From the NCBI GenBank assembly GCA_019638395.1, contig JAHBTX010000004.1, positions 742,411-806,410 on the forward strand: 64,000 nt of DNA. Direction: 5' to 3'. The notes under the pieces were generated by a model, which saw nothing but the letters and a program-made list of their open reading frames with translations, searched no databases and was not told where the DNA came from. Position numbers and translations under genes: made by a program. Position 1 is the stretch's first letter, and each line of letters opens with the position of its first letter. The DNA is from Cyclobacteriaceae bacterium. Lineage in GTDB: Bacteria; Bacteroidota; Bacteroidia; Cytophagales; Cyclobacteriaceae. Positions 37,030 through 45,113 of the stretch are shown piece after piece.

Positions 37030-37644
37030 TTAGTTATCTTTAAACTTCCGCGAAAGCGCCACCGTGCTTAAACCGAGCAAAACGTAAACAACAAGTAACA
37101 TCAGGCTGTTGAGCAAAACTTGGGGATAACCCCAGGTGGTAACATCAATAAACGGATATGGGTAGGAATGTACAATTAGTCCCCGCAACAAAGCATAAAT
37201 AAAATATACTAAGGGATAAATGAGCCACAGAATGGAATAGCTGTAGGCAAGCCTGGCTTTAGTTGCAAAGAATAACCAGTACACACAATAAATAATCGGA
37301 ACGGCATAATGCAGTAAAACATCAGCCACATATTGCAAACCCGTGGGCGACCAGATATGCGCTAATAGAAAATGATAAGCAACACCTACTACTATTATAT
37401 AGATGAAAGTGCCAGCCTGAACTTCAGGTTTTTTAAAATAGAAAAGTTTACCAGTAAATACCATTGCTGCAAAGCAGAGTGTAACTAAGATATTACTCCA
37501 GATGGTCATGTAACTGAAATAGCGCCATACTTCACTTAACACATGTTGGTTTGCGGCAAGTGCTTTAGCGATAATAAGATAAAGTTGTAGCACAAGTGCG
37601 AAAGTGCCAGTTGCAACGCCAATCAGTATTATTAATTTTTTCAT
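37030..37644 (-). CDS. Pr6Pr-family membrane protein
   Basis: About 204 residues with six predicted membrane helices (first LIILIGVATGTFALVLQLYL; conserved RYFSYMTIWSNILVTLCFA and a later HYAVPIIYCVYWLFFATKA). This is the Pr6Pr/FAR-17a-like family; relatives in eukaryotes hydrolyse hydroxy-fatty-acid esters, while bacterial function is unknown. The start at 37644 (MKKLIIL) is preferred over one nine codons upstream. Confidence 0.85.
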   Translation of the reverse strand: MKKLIILIGVATGTFALVLQLYLIIAKALAANQHVLSEVWRYFSYMTIWSNILVTLCFAAMVFTGKLFYFKKPEVQAGTFIYIIVVGVAYHFLLAHIWSPTGLQYVADVLLHYAVPIIYCVYWLFFATKARLAYSYSILWLIYPLVYFIYALLRGLIVHSYPYPFIDVTTWGYPQVLLNSLMLLVVYVLLGLSTVALSRKFKDN

Positions 37645-37679
37645 ATTTTGAATATAGTTACAACTCACCAAACAACAAA

Positions 37680-37705
37680 GCCCCGCCTTCTTCCGAAGCC
37701 GGGGC
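37680..37705 (-). terminator. Rho-independent terminator after the YceI gene
   Basis: Read on the minus strand: strong hairpin GCCCCG / CGGGGC extended by GAAG/CTTC beyond one mismatch with a 4-base loop, then TTTGTTGTTT. It lies 26 bases beyond the YceI stop. Confidence 0.8.
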
Positions 37706-37730
37706 CCGCAAAAATCAACTGAGTTGCTGA

Positions 37731-38267
37731 TTAACCTTTTGCCAATTCAACGTTAATATGAAGCTTAACATCTTCACTCACCACCAAGCCACCGGCTTCG
37801 GTAAGTGCATTCCAGTTTAAGCCAAACTCCTTGCGGTTTATTTTTCCGTTGATTTCAAAACCAGCTTTGGTATTTCCCCAAGGGTCAACCATAATGCCAC
37901 CAAACTCGGCATTTAATACCACAGCTTTGGTAGTACCGCGAATGGTTAATGCACCATCTACCTTATATTCTGAGCCAGTAACCTTTTTTAAAGTTCCGGT
38001 AAAATCAATTGTTGGATATTGATCGGCTGCAAAAAAGTCAGCCGACTTCAGGTGCGTATCGCGATCAGGCTGGTTGGTATCAATGCTGTTTACATCCAGG
38101 CTAAACGAAACATCCGCGCCATCAAAATCTTCGGTTTCACTTTCTACGCTGCCGCTGAATTTTTTAAAGAAGCCCGTAACAGTGCTAATCACCAAATGCT
38201 TTACTTTAAATTGTACTTCGGTGTGGGTAGTATCAATAGCCCACTTGGTTGTTGTTAAGGTTGACAT
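37731..38267 (-). CDS. YceI-family lipocalin-like protein
   Basis: 178-residue single-domain beta-barrel of the YceI family, which binds isoprenoid or lipid ligands. The family opening WAIDTTHTEVQFKVKHLVIS, the central VSFSLDVNSIDTNQPDRDTH and LKSADFFAADQYPTIDF, and the closing DVKLHINVELAKG are all present. Unlike E. coli YceI there is no signal peptide, so it appears cytoplasmic. It has its own upstream -7 box and downstream terminator. Confidence 0.93.
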   Translation of the reverse strand: MSTLTTTKWAIDTTHTEVQFKVKHLVISTVTGFFKKFSGSVESETEDFDGADVSFSLDVNSIDTNQPDRDTHLKSADFFAADQYPTIDFTGTLKKVTGSEYKVDGALTIRGTTKAVVLNAEFGGIMVDPWGNTKAGFEINGKINRKEFGLNWNALTEAGGLVVSEDVKLHINVELAKG

Positions 38268-38333
38268 AAGTTTTTAAATTTTAAGTTTCTGATTTGTATT
38301 TAATCGTGGTTATTCTTTCCGCAATTCGTAAAG

Positions 38334-38341
38334 CAAAGGTA
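38334..38341 (-). promoter_or_regulatory. Bacteroidota -7 promoter box for the YceI gene
   Basis: On the minus strand TACCTTTG, a perfect TAnnTTTG match, 66 bases upstream of the YceI start. No convincing -33 TTTG at standard distance. Confidence 0.45.
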
Positions 38342-38437
38342 GGTTAGCAATCAGGCAGCACACCTTAAACCAGGTTAAGAAGGGTGGGGTAGTGGCTTGA
38401 ACTAGATTAAGAAATTGAAGTAGGCAGTACACAGGTG

Positions 38438-38486
38438 GCAGTAAGCAGTAATTATTTTACTTCTCATTGTTTACTGCTTACTGCCG
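38438..38486. repeat. Long perfect inverted repeat of GCAGTAAG units
   Basis: Arms GGCAGTAAGCAGTAA (38438-38452) and its exact reverse complement (38472-38486) around a 19-base AT-rich loop. More partial copies of the unit (GTAGGCAGTA before, GACTGCCTTCTGCTTACT after) flank it. It lies 16 bases beyond the stop of the Crp/Fnr gene and may serve as a terminator-like structure. Confidence 0.6.
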
Positions 38487-38501
38487 ACTGCCTTCTGCTT
38501 A

Positions 38502-39089
38502 CTATTTCTTTCTACGGATTTTACTCAAAAACTCTGGCGTTATGCCGAGGTAAGAGGCAATGTACTTAAGTGGCACATACTGCTCCATTTGCGGATATTT
38601 TTTTTGAAAGTTGTGGTACCGTTCTTCGGCTGTAGCTGTAAAAGCTTCGATAATGCGGTTCTGATGTGTTACCAGCGAATTCTGAAACATGATTCTGAAA
38701 TAGCGCTCAAACTTAGGGTAGCGTTCCAGCAATTCTTCCATCCGTACTTTGGGTAGTTGCAGTATTTCGCTATCGGCCAAAGCCCGGGTGGTATAAATAG
38801 AGGGTTGTTGCGAAGTAAGGCTGTGTAAATCGCCTGTCCACCAGCCTGCGGTGGCAAATTGAATCACCTGGTCGGTGCCTTGTTTGTTGGTATAGTACGT
38901 CATCAAGCAACCTGACGTAACATGTATAAAATTGTAAGTAACCTCGCCAGCTATCTCAGCGAACTCTCCTTGCCTCAATTTGAGTGGATTTAATAAAGAC
39001 ACAAAAAACTGCTCCTCTTCAGGAGTGGGGCTTATATTCTTCCGGATGTGAAAAAGAATCTGGTTTGAATGCGGAGTCATGTTCTTCAA
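38502..39089 (-). CDS. Crp/Fnr-family transcriptional regulator
   Basis: 195 residues, typical length for the Bacteroidota subgroup. Residues about 20-120 form the cyclic-nucleotide-binding-like beta-roll (LRQGEFAEIAGEVTYNFIHV, GCLMTYYTNKQGTDQVIQFA). The C-terminal winged helix ends with YIASYLGITPEFLSKIRRKK as recognition helix. Phosphate-binding residues of true cAMP receptors are not evident, and there is no Cys cluster for oxygen sensing, so the effector is unknown. It is transcribed away from the YkgJ gene. Confidence 0.9.
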   Translation of the reverse strand: MKNMTPHSNQILFHIRKNISPTPEEEQFFVSLLNPLKLRQGEFAEIAGEVTYNFIHVTSGCLMTYYTNKQGTDQVIQFATAGWWTGDLHSLTSQQPSIYTTRALADSEILQLPKVRMEELLERYPKFERYFRIMFQNSLVTHQNRIIEAFTATAEERYHNFQKKYPQMEQYVPLKYIASYLGITPEFLSKIRRKK

Positions 39090-39190
39090 ATGAAAGAAAA
39101 ATTTACGTTTTTATCGTTCTGCATCAGTAAATAATTAATATTCAAAAAAGTGTTGTAATACCGGGTAGTATTTTTTAAGGTAGCTTCTAC

Positions 39191-39198
39191 TAACTTTG
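39191..39198 (+). promoter_or_regulatory. Bacteroidota -7 promoter box abutting the YkgJ start
   Basis: TAACTTTG is a perfect TAnnTTTG match ending 4 bases before the ATG at 39203. A T-rich -33 region (TTTTTT at 39171) is at about the right distance. If used, transcription would begin at or beside the start codon, giving a leaderless message. Confidence 0.45.
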
Positions 39199-39202
39199 AA
39201 TA

Positions 39203-39688
39203 ATGGAATTAGATCGCTTTCGCGAAGTAGCTAAAAATAAATCGGCTGAGAACCGGAAATTTCTTCAAAGCCTGAAGAAGAAAGATGCGCGAGTGGTGGA
39301 TAATGCCTTTCATGAAATACATTCAGAAGTTTTTGAGGAAGTTGATTGCCTGGCATGTGCCAATTGTTGTAAAACCACCAGCCCCATTTTTTACCAAACC
39401 GATATTGAACGGGTAGCAAAAGCCTTACGCATAAAGCCAGGCGATTTTATTGAAACCTATTTGCGTGTGGATGAAGACAAAGATTTTGTTTTGAAATCCT
39501 CGCCTTGCCCGTTTTTAGCTGATGATAACTATTGCAAAGTGTATGACAGTCGCCCCAAGGCTTGTCGCGAGTATCCGCATACCGATCGCAAAAAGATGGT
39601 ACAAATTACTGAGCTAACGTATAAAAACACGCTCGTGTGCCCGGCTGTATTGGAAATGGTAGAACGATTAAAAAAGATTGCTTTATGA
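39203..39688 (+). CDS. YkgJ-family Cys-cluster protein
   Basis: 161-residue small cytoplasmic protein with the YkgJ zinc/iron-binding Cys cluster: CLACANCCKTTSPIFY (residues about 50-65), SPCPFLADDNYCKVYDSRP, CREYPH, and a last Cys in TLVCPAVLE. Members are annotated as Fe-S or Zn oxidoreductase-like but function is not settled. The next gene overlaps its stop by 4 bases (ATGA), so the two are translated together. Confidence 0.9.
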   Translation: MELDRFREVAKNKSAENRKFLQSLKKKDARVVDNAFHEIHSEVFEEVDCLACANCCKTTSPIFYQTDIERVAKALRIKPGDFIETYLRVDEDKDFVLKSSPCPFLADDNYCKVYDSRPKACREYPHTDRKKMVQITELTYKNTLVCPAVLEMVERLKKIAL

Positions 39689-40806
39689 GGTATTTGATTT
39701 TTCTATTATTGGCTATAACCTGTTCTTCATACGCGCAAAAGCGTGCCCGCGATATCGGAATAAAAATAGGTGTGCTTTCACCCGGTAAGTTTAATGCCAT
39801 TACCGATGTAGCTGGGGTAAAAGTAGGGCACAAAACTTTAATTGTGGGAGCTAACATCCGTACCGGAGTAACCGTTATTCTGCCGCATGCAAGTAACGTG
39901 TTTCAGGAAAAAGTACCGGCTGCCATTTTTGTAGGCAATGGTTTTGGCAAATTGGCAGGCACCACGCAGGTAGTGGAGTTGGGAAACATTGAAACACCCA
40001 TTGTGCTCACCAACACCTTAAGTATAGCGGCAGGCATTGAGGGTGTAGTTCAATACATGCTTAGCCTTCCTGGAAATGAAAATGTACAATCGGTAAATGC
40101 GATAGTTGGCGAAACCAATGATGGCTACCTAAACGACATTCGGGGCATGCATGTTACTGCGCAACATGTAAAAGATGCTATTGCACAGGCGCAAAGCGGC
40201 CCCGTTGCCGAAGGTAACGTGGGTGCCGGAACCGGAACTATTTGTTTTGGTTTTAAAGGTGGAATCGGAACTGCTTCGCGTGTACTTCCACAGCAAGTTG
40301 GTGGTTATACGGTAGGCGTGTTGGTGCAAACCAATTTTGGTGGTGTGTTGCAGATCGATGGTGTGCCCGTAGGCGAAGCATTAAAAAAATACTTTATGAG
40401 CGATGTGTTGCAAAACAACTCCGATGGTTCGTGTATGATGGTTGTGGCAACCGATGCCCCATTGGATGCACGCAACCTGGAACGCTTGGCTAAGCGTGCA
40501 TTTATGGGGCTGGCCAAAACCGGTGGCATTGCTTCCAATGGTAGTGGCGATTATATTATTGCGTTTTCAACACACACCGCTGTACGTGTAAAGCATAATC
40601 CGGATGATCGTACCTATAACACCATCCAATTAATTAATGATGCCACCTCACCCTTATTTATGGCAGCCATCGAAGCAACAGAAGAAGCCATCATCAACTC
40701 GTTGTGGGCAGCCGAAACGATGACAGGTAAGGACGGACACACCATACAGGCGCTACCACGCGAGGAAGTGATCAGGCTCATGAAGCAACACGGTGTGGTG
40801 AAATGA
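39685..40806 (+). CDS. P1-family (DmpA-type) peptidase, exported
   Basis: About 374 residues. A signal peptide MRYLIFLLLAITCSSYA precedes the mature domain. It matches the self-processing N-terminal nucleophile family S58 (DmpA/BapA beta-aminopeptidases): KFNAITDVAGVKVGHKTL, a central FVGNGFGKLAGTTQV, and the autocleavage site NGSGD with Ser287 as new N-terminal nucleophile. Such enzymes remove N-terminal or beta-amino acids from small peptides. The start at 39685 is chosen for the signal peptide and the ATGA overlap with the YkgJ gene. Confidence 0.9.
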   Translation: MRYLIFLLLAITCSSYAQKRARDIGIKIGVLSPGKFNAITDVAGVKVGHKTLIVGANIRTGVTVILPHASNVFQEKVPAAIFVGNGFGKLAGTTQVVELGNIETPIVLTNTLSIAAGIEGVVQYMLSLPGNENVQSVNAIVGETNDGYLNDIRGMHVTAQHVKDAIAQAQSGPVAEGNVGAGTGTICFGFKGGIGTASRVLPQQVGGYTVGVLVQTNFGGVLQIDGVPVGEALKKYFMSDVLQNNSDGSCMMVVATDAPLDARNLERLAKRAFMGLAKTGGIASNGSGDYIIAFSTHTAVRVKHNPDDRTYNTIQLINDATSPLFMAAIEATEEAIINSLWAAETMTGKDGHTIQALPREEVIRLMKQHGVVK

Positions 40807-40918
40807 TTACATTACTCCAATACGTTCAAGAAAAATTTAATGAATTAAAGACCTGGTAGCCAATAGTTAAAATGCGCTTACTTTACGAACTTGTCTTTGC
40901 GTGAAAAAAATCTGAAGT

Positions 40919-41725
40919 ATGTATTCCTTTCTCAATAATGAATTTCTACCTGCCGAGAAAACGCTCGTGCACGTTAGCGATCTGGCCGTGCAACGTGGGT
41001 ATGGTATCTTCGATTTCTTTAAAACCATAAATGGGAAAATCCCATTTTTTGATAACTACCTTGATCGGTTTTATCGTTCGGCAGAATTTATGCACTTGCC
41101 GGTAACGCTTTCGCGTGACGAATTGAAAAAAGTAGTGTTTGAATTATTGAAAAAAAATGGTGCTACCGATGCCGGAATCAAAATGGTGCTCACCGGTGGC
41201 TACTCGCCCGATGGTTACGAAATAGCAACGCCCAACCTGATTATTACACAACATGCGTTAACCATGCCTTCACCTAAGGTACTGGAACAGGGCGTTAAGA
41301 TTATTACCCACGAGTTCAGGCGCGAAATGCCAATGGTTAAATCAATTAACTATACTACCGGTGTGTGGCTGCAACAAAAGGTAAAAGCAGCCAACGCCTA
41401 TGATGTGTTGTATCATTTGAATGGTGAGGTAAGTGAGTTTCCGCGCTGTAACCTGTTTGTAGTAAAGGCAGATGGTGCAATGGTTACACCCCAGGCACAT
41501 GTATTGGAAGGGATTACCCGAAAAAATATTTTATCCATGCAGCGGGTTATCGCATGCAAAGTAACGTTGGAAGATGTGCTGCTGGCCCGCGAAGTATTTT
41601 TAACCAGTACTACCAAACGCGCGGTACCCATTGTGCAGGTAAATGATATGCGCATTGGTACCGGCAAACCCGGGCCGGTTGTGCAGCAGGTGTTGGAGGA
41701 GTTGTTGAATAGGGAAGTGCTATAA
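40919..41725 (+). CDS. PLP-dependent class IV aminotransferase
   Basis: 268-residue fold-type IV PLP enzyme related to D-amino-acid and branched-chain aminotransferases and aminodeoxychorismate lyase. It opens YSFLNNEFLPAEKTLVHVSD, carries RGYGIFDFFKT, the PLP lysine Lys141 (KSINYTTGVW), NGEVSEFPRCNLFVV, and VLEGITRKNILSM. Substrate cannot be fixed from sequence; a role as branched-chain or D-amino-acid transaminase is likely. It is the last chromosomal gene before the mobile island, whose intron remnant starts 2 bases after its stop. Confidence 0.9.
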   Translation: MYSFLNNEFLPAEKTLVHVSDLAVQRGYGIFDFFKTINGKIPFFDNYLDRFYRSAEFMHLPVTLSRDELKKVVFELLKKNGATDAGIKMVLTGGYSPDGYEIATPNLIITQHALTMPSPKVLEQGVKIITHEFRREMPMVKSINYTTGVWLQQKVKAANAYDVLYHLNGEVSEFPRCNLFVVKADGAMVTPQAHVLEGITRKNILSMQRVIACKVTLEDVLLAREVFLTSTTKRAVPIVQVNDMRIGTGKPGPVVQQVLEELLNREVL

Positions 41726-41727
41726 GC

Positions 41728-41776
41728 ACGGTTCTGTGAGAGGTTTAGGGGTGAAACTCCCCTTTACCTACTCGAT
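41728..41776 (+). ncRNA. Truncated group II intron 3' end (domain V/VI remnant)
   Basis: Identical over 49 bases to the end of the complete intron at 48849-48897. It has only the 3' strand of domain V (ACGGTTC) and all of domain VI (GGGG/CCCC stem, ending CTACTCGAT). Everything 5' of that, including the reverse transcriptase, is missing; the join is 2 bases after the aminotransferase stop. It cannot splice. Confidence 0.85.
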
Positions 41777-41938
41777 CTATCGTCCCACTGTTTTTAGGTT
41801 GGAATTTTTTAATCTGTCCGCAATGTACTTTTTCAATTGTTCTAAAGTCATGTTTTGGGTCTCTTCACTAATCTTGTCGCGAATGTCCCGCATCATTTTA
41901 ACTGCGTCAAATGTCTTTGTTTTCTCTTTAGTCGCCAT
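41777..41938 (-). CDS. Small antitoxin-like protein paired with PIN toxin
   Basis: 53-residue protein beginning MATKEKTKTFDAVKMMRDIR and continuing with DKISEETQNMTLEQLKKYIA. The pattern D-V-K-M-R-IRD-I-E-M is that of small antitoxins encoded just downstream of PIN-domain toxins. It overlaps the 3' end of the PIN gene by 11 bases, as expected for a coupled pair in toxin-first order. Its stop codon abuts the intron remnant end exactly (41776/41777), so its C-terminus may have been altered by intron insertion or deletion. Confidence 0.65.
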   Translation of the reverse strand: MATKEKTKTFDAVKMMRDIRDKISEETQNMTLEQLKKYIADRLKNSNLKTVGR

Positions 41939-42353
41939 ATCTCACTAATTCTTGTGGTGTTCTAATCTCAATTGTCGGGTAACCCAGTCTCAAATTTACT
42001 GAATTATAACCTTTTATTCTATCAAGGTTTACAATGTGTTTAAAGTTCCAACTCGCCAGTACATCTACCCGGTTTATTGTCGCTAGGGCAATATGTCGGC
42101 AATCTTCAAGGCTAGTTCGCCCAACAACTTTCTCGATAATGTATCTGTCGGCCAGATTCATTATTTCTTCAGTCAATTCGATTCTTTCAAATCTGTCAGT
42201 CGGATATTTTAAAAGTAACTCATTCACATGTTTTGGAGCTTGAATTAACTCTAATTCAAGTAAGTCCGATATTACAAATTTAACTTCGTTGTCCTCAAGT
42301 CTTTTAAAGAGTCTTTGGGTAGGGTCTTTGAATTCTTCATCGAAAAATCCACC
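41928..42353 (-). pseudogene. PIN-domain (VapC-like) toxin lacking its N-terminus
   Basis: The frame is open from 42353 and reads GGFFDEEFKDPTQRLFKRLE, then FVISDLLELELIQAPKHVNE and ends IRTPQELVRYGD. This is a PIN-family RNase toxin from about residue 11 on. The missing residues should contain the first catalytic Asp (the DTSV segment); a stop codon lies immediately upstream and the IS110 sequence begins there. A GTG at 42227 could still start a 99-residue product retaining the central Asp/Glu residues, but not an active site. Part of a toxin-antitoxin pair with the downstream 53-residue gene. Confidence 0.75.
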
Positions 42354-43300
42354 TTATTGATTCCGTGTCCTACTTCACTCATCAATGTCAATACTGTAGA
42401 GTGGCTTACGCCTTCAATGGCGAGTAGATCAACTCCCTCGAAGTATTGATAAGAAAGTAAGTTGATGTTGATATCCGGGTTGTTCTTGTTGATGCGTTTA
42501 TGAACTTTACCTTCAATGTGATGTTGTTTTTTATTATCATCCTTATTGATTTGTTCATTAAGAAGCTTTTGTATCTGCTTGTCGCACTCACTGATCTTTC
42601 CTTGAAAGATTAGATACAACTCATATTCATGGTTCAACGAAAACAGCAAGTCTTTCCTTCCATTACTTTGCAAGGCTTTAGCTATTTCCTGTTCTGATTT
42701 TTTACAGTTCCCATGTCGCAGTGAAGCAAGCTTTTCAGGATTCATTTCGCCTTTACAGATGGCATCGATAATGCTTAGTCCGGTGAGTCCGGTTACATCT
42801 TTCACCACAACGTCCAATCGAAGATTGAGTAATCGCAAATACTTTTGCATTTTGCGTGACGTGTCAGCAGCTTGCTCAAGCAAATTAGCCCGGTGTCTGC
42901 AATAGGTTCGGAGTTGTTCGGTGGCTTCATCGGGAAGGAAACTTCCACTTAAAAGTCCAAGGGTGTGAAGTTTTTGAATCTATTGGCAATCCTTTACGTC
43001 CGTCTTTTTCCCCTTGATGTTCTTGGTGAATTTTCCATTGCAAAGAATGACTTCAAGTCCAACACCTTGTAGGGTGGTGAAAAGACTTTGCCAGTAAGTA
43101 CCGGTACTTTCCATGGCTACCGTCTTAACTTCATTGTCCAGCAGCCATTGTGCAAGCGCCAGGAGGTCTTCATTATACACACCAAATTCTTTCACATCTT
43201 CATCGCACTGGCCAATAGCCACGTAATGAGAACGACTACCCACATCAATACCTGCAGCCTGTGGGTTTACTACATCGAGAGCCATTTTTTCCTTTTTCAT
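42354..43300 (-). pseudogene. IS110-family transposase, amber-interrupted and 3'-truncated
   Basis: The N-terminal DEDD domain starts MKKEKMALDVVNPQAAGIDV and reads ESTGTYWQSLFTTLQG and KGKKTDVKDCQ. There a TAG (42980-42982) interrupts a frame that continues IQKLHTLGLLSGSFLPDEAT and on to the second domain (VDLLAIEGVSHSTVLTLMSE). A single base change of a Trp codon explains the stop. The second domain breaks off after about 10 more residues where PIN-gene sequence begins, so the catalytic Ser region and the element's right end are gone. The element is not functional. Confidence 0.85.
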
Positions 43301-43409
43301 AATTAAAGGGTTAAGGGTTTGAAAAAATGCTCTAAGGAAATGTATTTTCGTATAGAAATTATTCTGAACGGGGTTCATGCTTAAGCGTGACCACCAATTA
43401 AATTGTCCT

Positions 43410-43439
43410 AAAGTCCCGATTTGCTGATCGGGACTTTTT
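43410..43439. repeat. AAAGTCCCGAT hairpin with T-run
   Basis: Perfect 11-base arms AAAGTCCCGAT / ATCGGGACTTT with a 6-base loop and T-run on the plus strand. It lies upstream of the first IS110 transposase, in the region where IS110 elements encode their bridge RNA, but it is also a common palindrome type in Bacteroidota intergenic DNA. No plus-strand gene precedes it. Confidence 0.5.
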
Positions 43440-43573
43440 ACATTTCAACCAGAATTACGCTCGGGTTTTTACACGCCATTGGGCCAACGGTCTTTCATAG
43501 AGCACAACTAAGGTACGGTGTGTCCGTTAGCTTTCGAAATTGATTTTCGTCCCGGAAATGGGATGAATTGCCT

Positions 43574-43699
43574 ACAACGTTGGTATATGCGAAGTTGCTG
43601 GTTTAGTAAAGTTAAATTGTCAACCGTAACAAAACTTTATTTGAAAACTAAACTAACAATTTAAACTGTACCCAGCAATTTTGCATATATTTTGTTGGC
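43574..43699. mobile_element. MITE-like inverted-repeat element
   Basis: About 126 bases flanked by imperfect 27-base inverted arms: the left contains TATATGCGAAGTTGCTGG, the right, reverse-complemented, TATATGCAAAATTGCTGG. The interior also folds back (TTAAATTGT against ACAATTTAA), so the whole unit can form one long hairpin. It has no coding capacity. These properties fit a miniature inverted-repeat transposable element; target-site duplications were not identified. Confidence 0.5.
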
Positions 43700-43792
43700 G
43701 GTTTGTGCCTGTTGCTGTTCCACATTCTCTTAAATGAGAAGAGCTGTCATAAAACAGCTCTCCTTCATAAATTAATTTCTAGGGTGTTATTG

Positions 43793-44173
43793 TCAGGTGC
43801 TCGCCATTTGCTCCCTTGTAATTTTAATAATCTTTCTTTTTTTATAAGTAAACAACCTATAAGTCGCTCCGGTTTCCGTTTTTATTTTAATCCTATTGGG
43901 TATAACGAAACCATAGAAAGGCCTTATACTTTTTATTTGACTGTAAGGAATCGAGAAATCAAAACGTGAGTGATTTGGTCTCTTACTTTTGAATTCCATT
44001 TTTTGACTAGTCAATAATAATGTCCCCCGTTTTGCTCTCCAGACGTCTTCAAACATCTTATCATCTCTCACAACTTTTTGGCTAAACAGCACACTATCCT
44101 TAACTACATTACCCTGTGCGTTTAAAGTGCCAATCATCAGAATCAAAAAAGCTATAGTAATTCTGGAATTCAT
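43793..44173 (-). CDS. Small exported GRAM/PH-like protein of unknown function
   Basis: 126 residues with a signal peptide (ITIAFLILMIGTLNA before QGNVVK). The mature part reads WRAKRGTLLLTSQKMEFKSK, then FSIPYSQIKSIRPFYGFVIP and IKIKTETGATYRLFTYKKR. The pattern of strands around 'FSIPYSQI' resembles a GRAM or bacterial PH-like domain, which binds membranes. Not recognised as a named family. It lies 30 bases downstream of the lipoprotein gene on the same strand and may be coexpressed with it. Confidence 0.6.
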   Translation of the reverse strand: MNSRITIAFLILMIGTLNAQGNVVKDSVLFSQKVVRDDKMFEDVWRAKRGTLLLTSQKMEFKSKRPNHSRFDFSIPYSQIKSIRPFYGFVIPNRIKIKTETGATYRLFTYKKRKIIKITREQMAST

Positions 44174-44203
44174 AACTAATATGTTTTTATTTTAGACTCA
44201 GTA

Positions 44204-45040
44204 CTAAATAACGTATGGCGCGCAATTTCCAGTTGAGCATTCCTGTCGCCAACCTCCGTCACATTGAAATGCAAAATGACAGTAATCGTTTGCCCACGCA
44301 TCTGTGATTGCAACAACACCCATGACGATAGCACCTACTATCGCACCGGGGCCACTAATGGTAGCTCCAATAATAGCTCCAACTGCAGCTGTTAAAACTA
44401 CTGACCTTACAATTCTCCATGCAGTCCTAAACCAACCTTTTGTTCTGGCTATTGCCATTATTTCTCCATTGGCTATGGAATAGGACACATCCACCAATCC
44501 ATTATAATTGGAAGTTAAGGCGTCCCATGTATTAAGGAGATTACTCCTCTCAGAAGCTGACATTGAATAATTATTTGAAATTTCATTTCGCATTTGAGAA
44601 ATAATATTTTGTACCTCCCATTGTTCATAAATACCATTTTCAAAAATTACTGACAACCTGTTGAGATAATCATATGAGTAGCTTCCATAAGCAATTCCAT
44701 TACTGTTAAGAATCTCCTGAAAATTGTACAGATCAATTTCTTGTGTTCTAGCAGAAGGATGATTGTCCTGCTTCCCAGACACGAACTTCGGTTTTAATTT
44801 TTGAAATTCTGCGTCAAAATTAAAGTTGTACTGATTAGCAAAGTAATCCGAGACGTTTTTCATAGATGCATTTCCATCACCTATAAACGCTTTCAAACCT
44901 TCAGAAATTGCAGTGATTTCTATTTCTTTTTCTTTTTTTAGTTTTTGTACATTTTCTTCGCAATGTGTGAATACGAAAAGTAAGGTTAGGCTCAACAAAA
45001 CAAATTTCATAGGCCTACTTGATTGGGGTAATTTTTTCAT
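44204..45040 (-). CDS. Lipoprotein with C-terminal glycine-rich hydrophobic segment
   Basis: About 278 residues, unrecognised. From the chosen start (MKKLPQSSRP) it has a lipoprotein signal with lipobox VFTHC. The middle is polar and probably helical. Near the C-terminus comes a long hydrophobic, Gly/Ala-rich run (VVLTAAVGAIIGATISGPGA and on through IVGAIVMGVVAI) with a central GPG turn, so it could form a membrane hairpin, followed by a tail with four Cys (YCHFAFQC, ECSTGNC). Such glycine-zipper runs occur in class II bacteriocins, halocin-like peptides and small pore formers. An ATG 15 codons upstream (45085) is an alternative start. Located in the mobile island as apparent cargo. Confidence 0.65.
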   Translation of the reverse strand: MKKLPQSSRPMKFVLLSLTLLFVFTHCEENVQKLKKEKEIEITAISEGLKAFIGDGNASMKNVSDYFANQYNFNFDAEFQKLKPKFVSGKQDNHPSARTQEIDLYNFQEILNSNGIAYGSYSYDYLNRLSVIFENGIYEQWEVQNIISQMRNEISNNYSMSASERSNLLNTWDALTSNYNGLVDVSYSIANGEIMAIARTKGWFRTAWRIVRSVVLTAAVGAIIGATISGPGAIVGAIVMGVVAITDAWANDYCHFAFQCDGGWRQECSTGNCAPYVI

Positions 45041-45113
45041 AGTAAGATTGGATTTAGTTTTAACATTGTTGGTTCCTTTGACCATTAATACCCTAATAAC
45101 GATTTTGACACGG

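Noticed and set aside
43703-43969. 88-residue plus-strand frame
   Set aside because: It overlaps the exported GRAM/PH-like gene antisense and has no signal sequence or recognisable domain.
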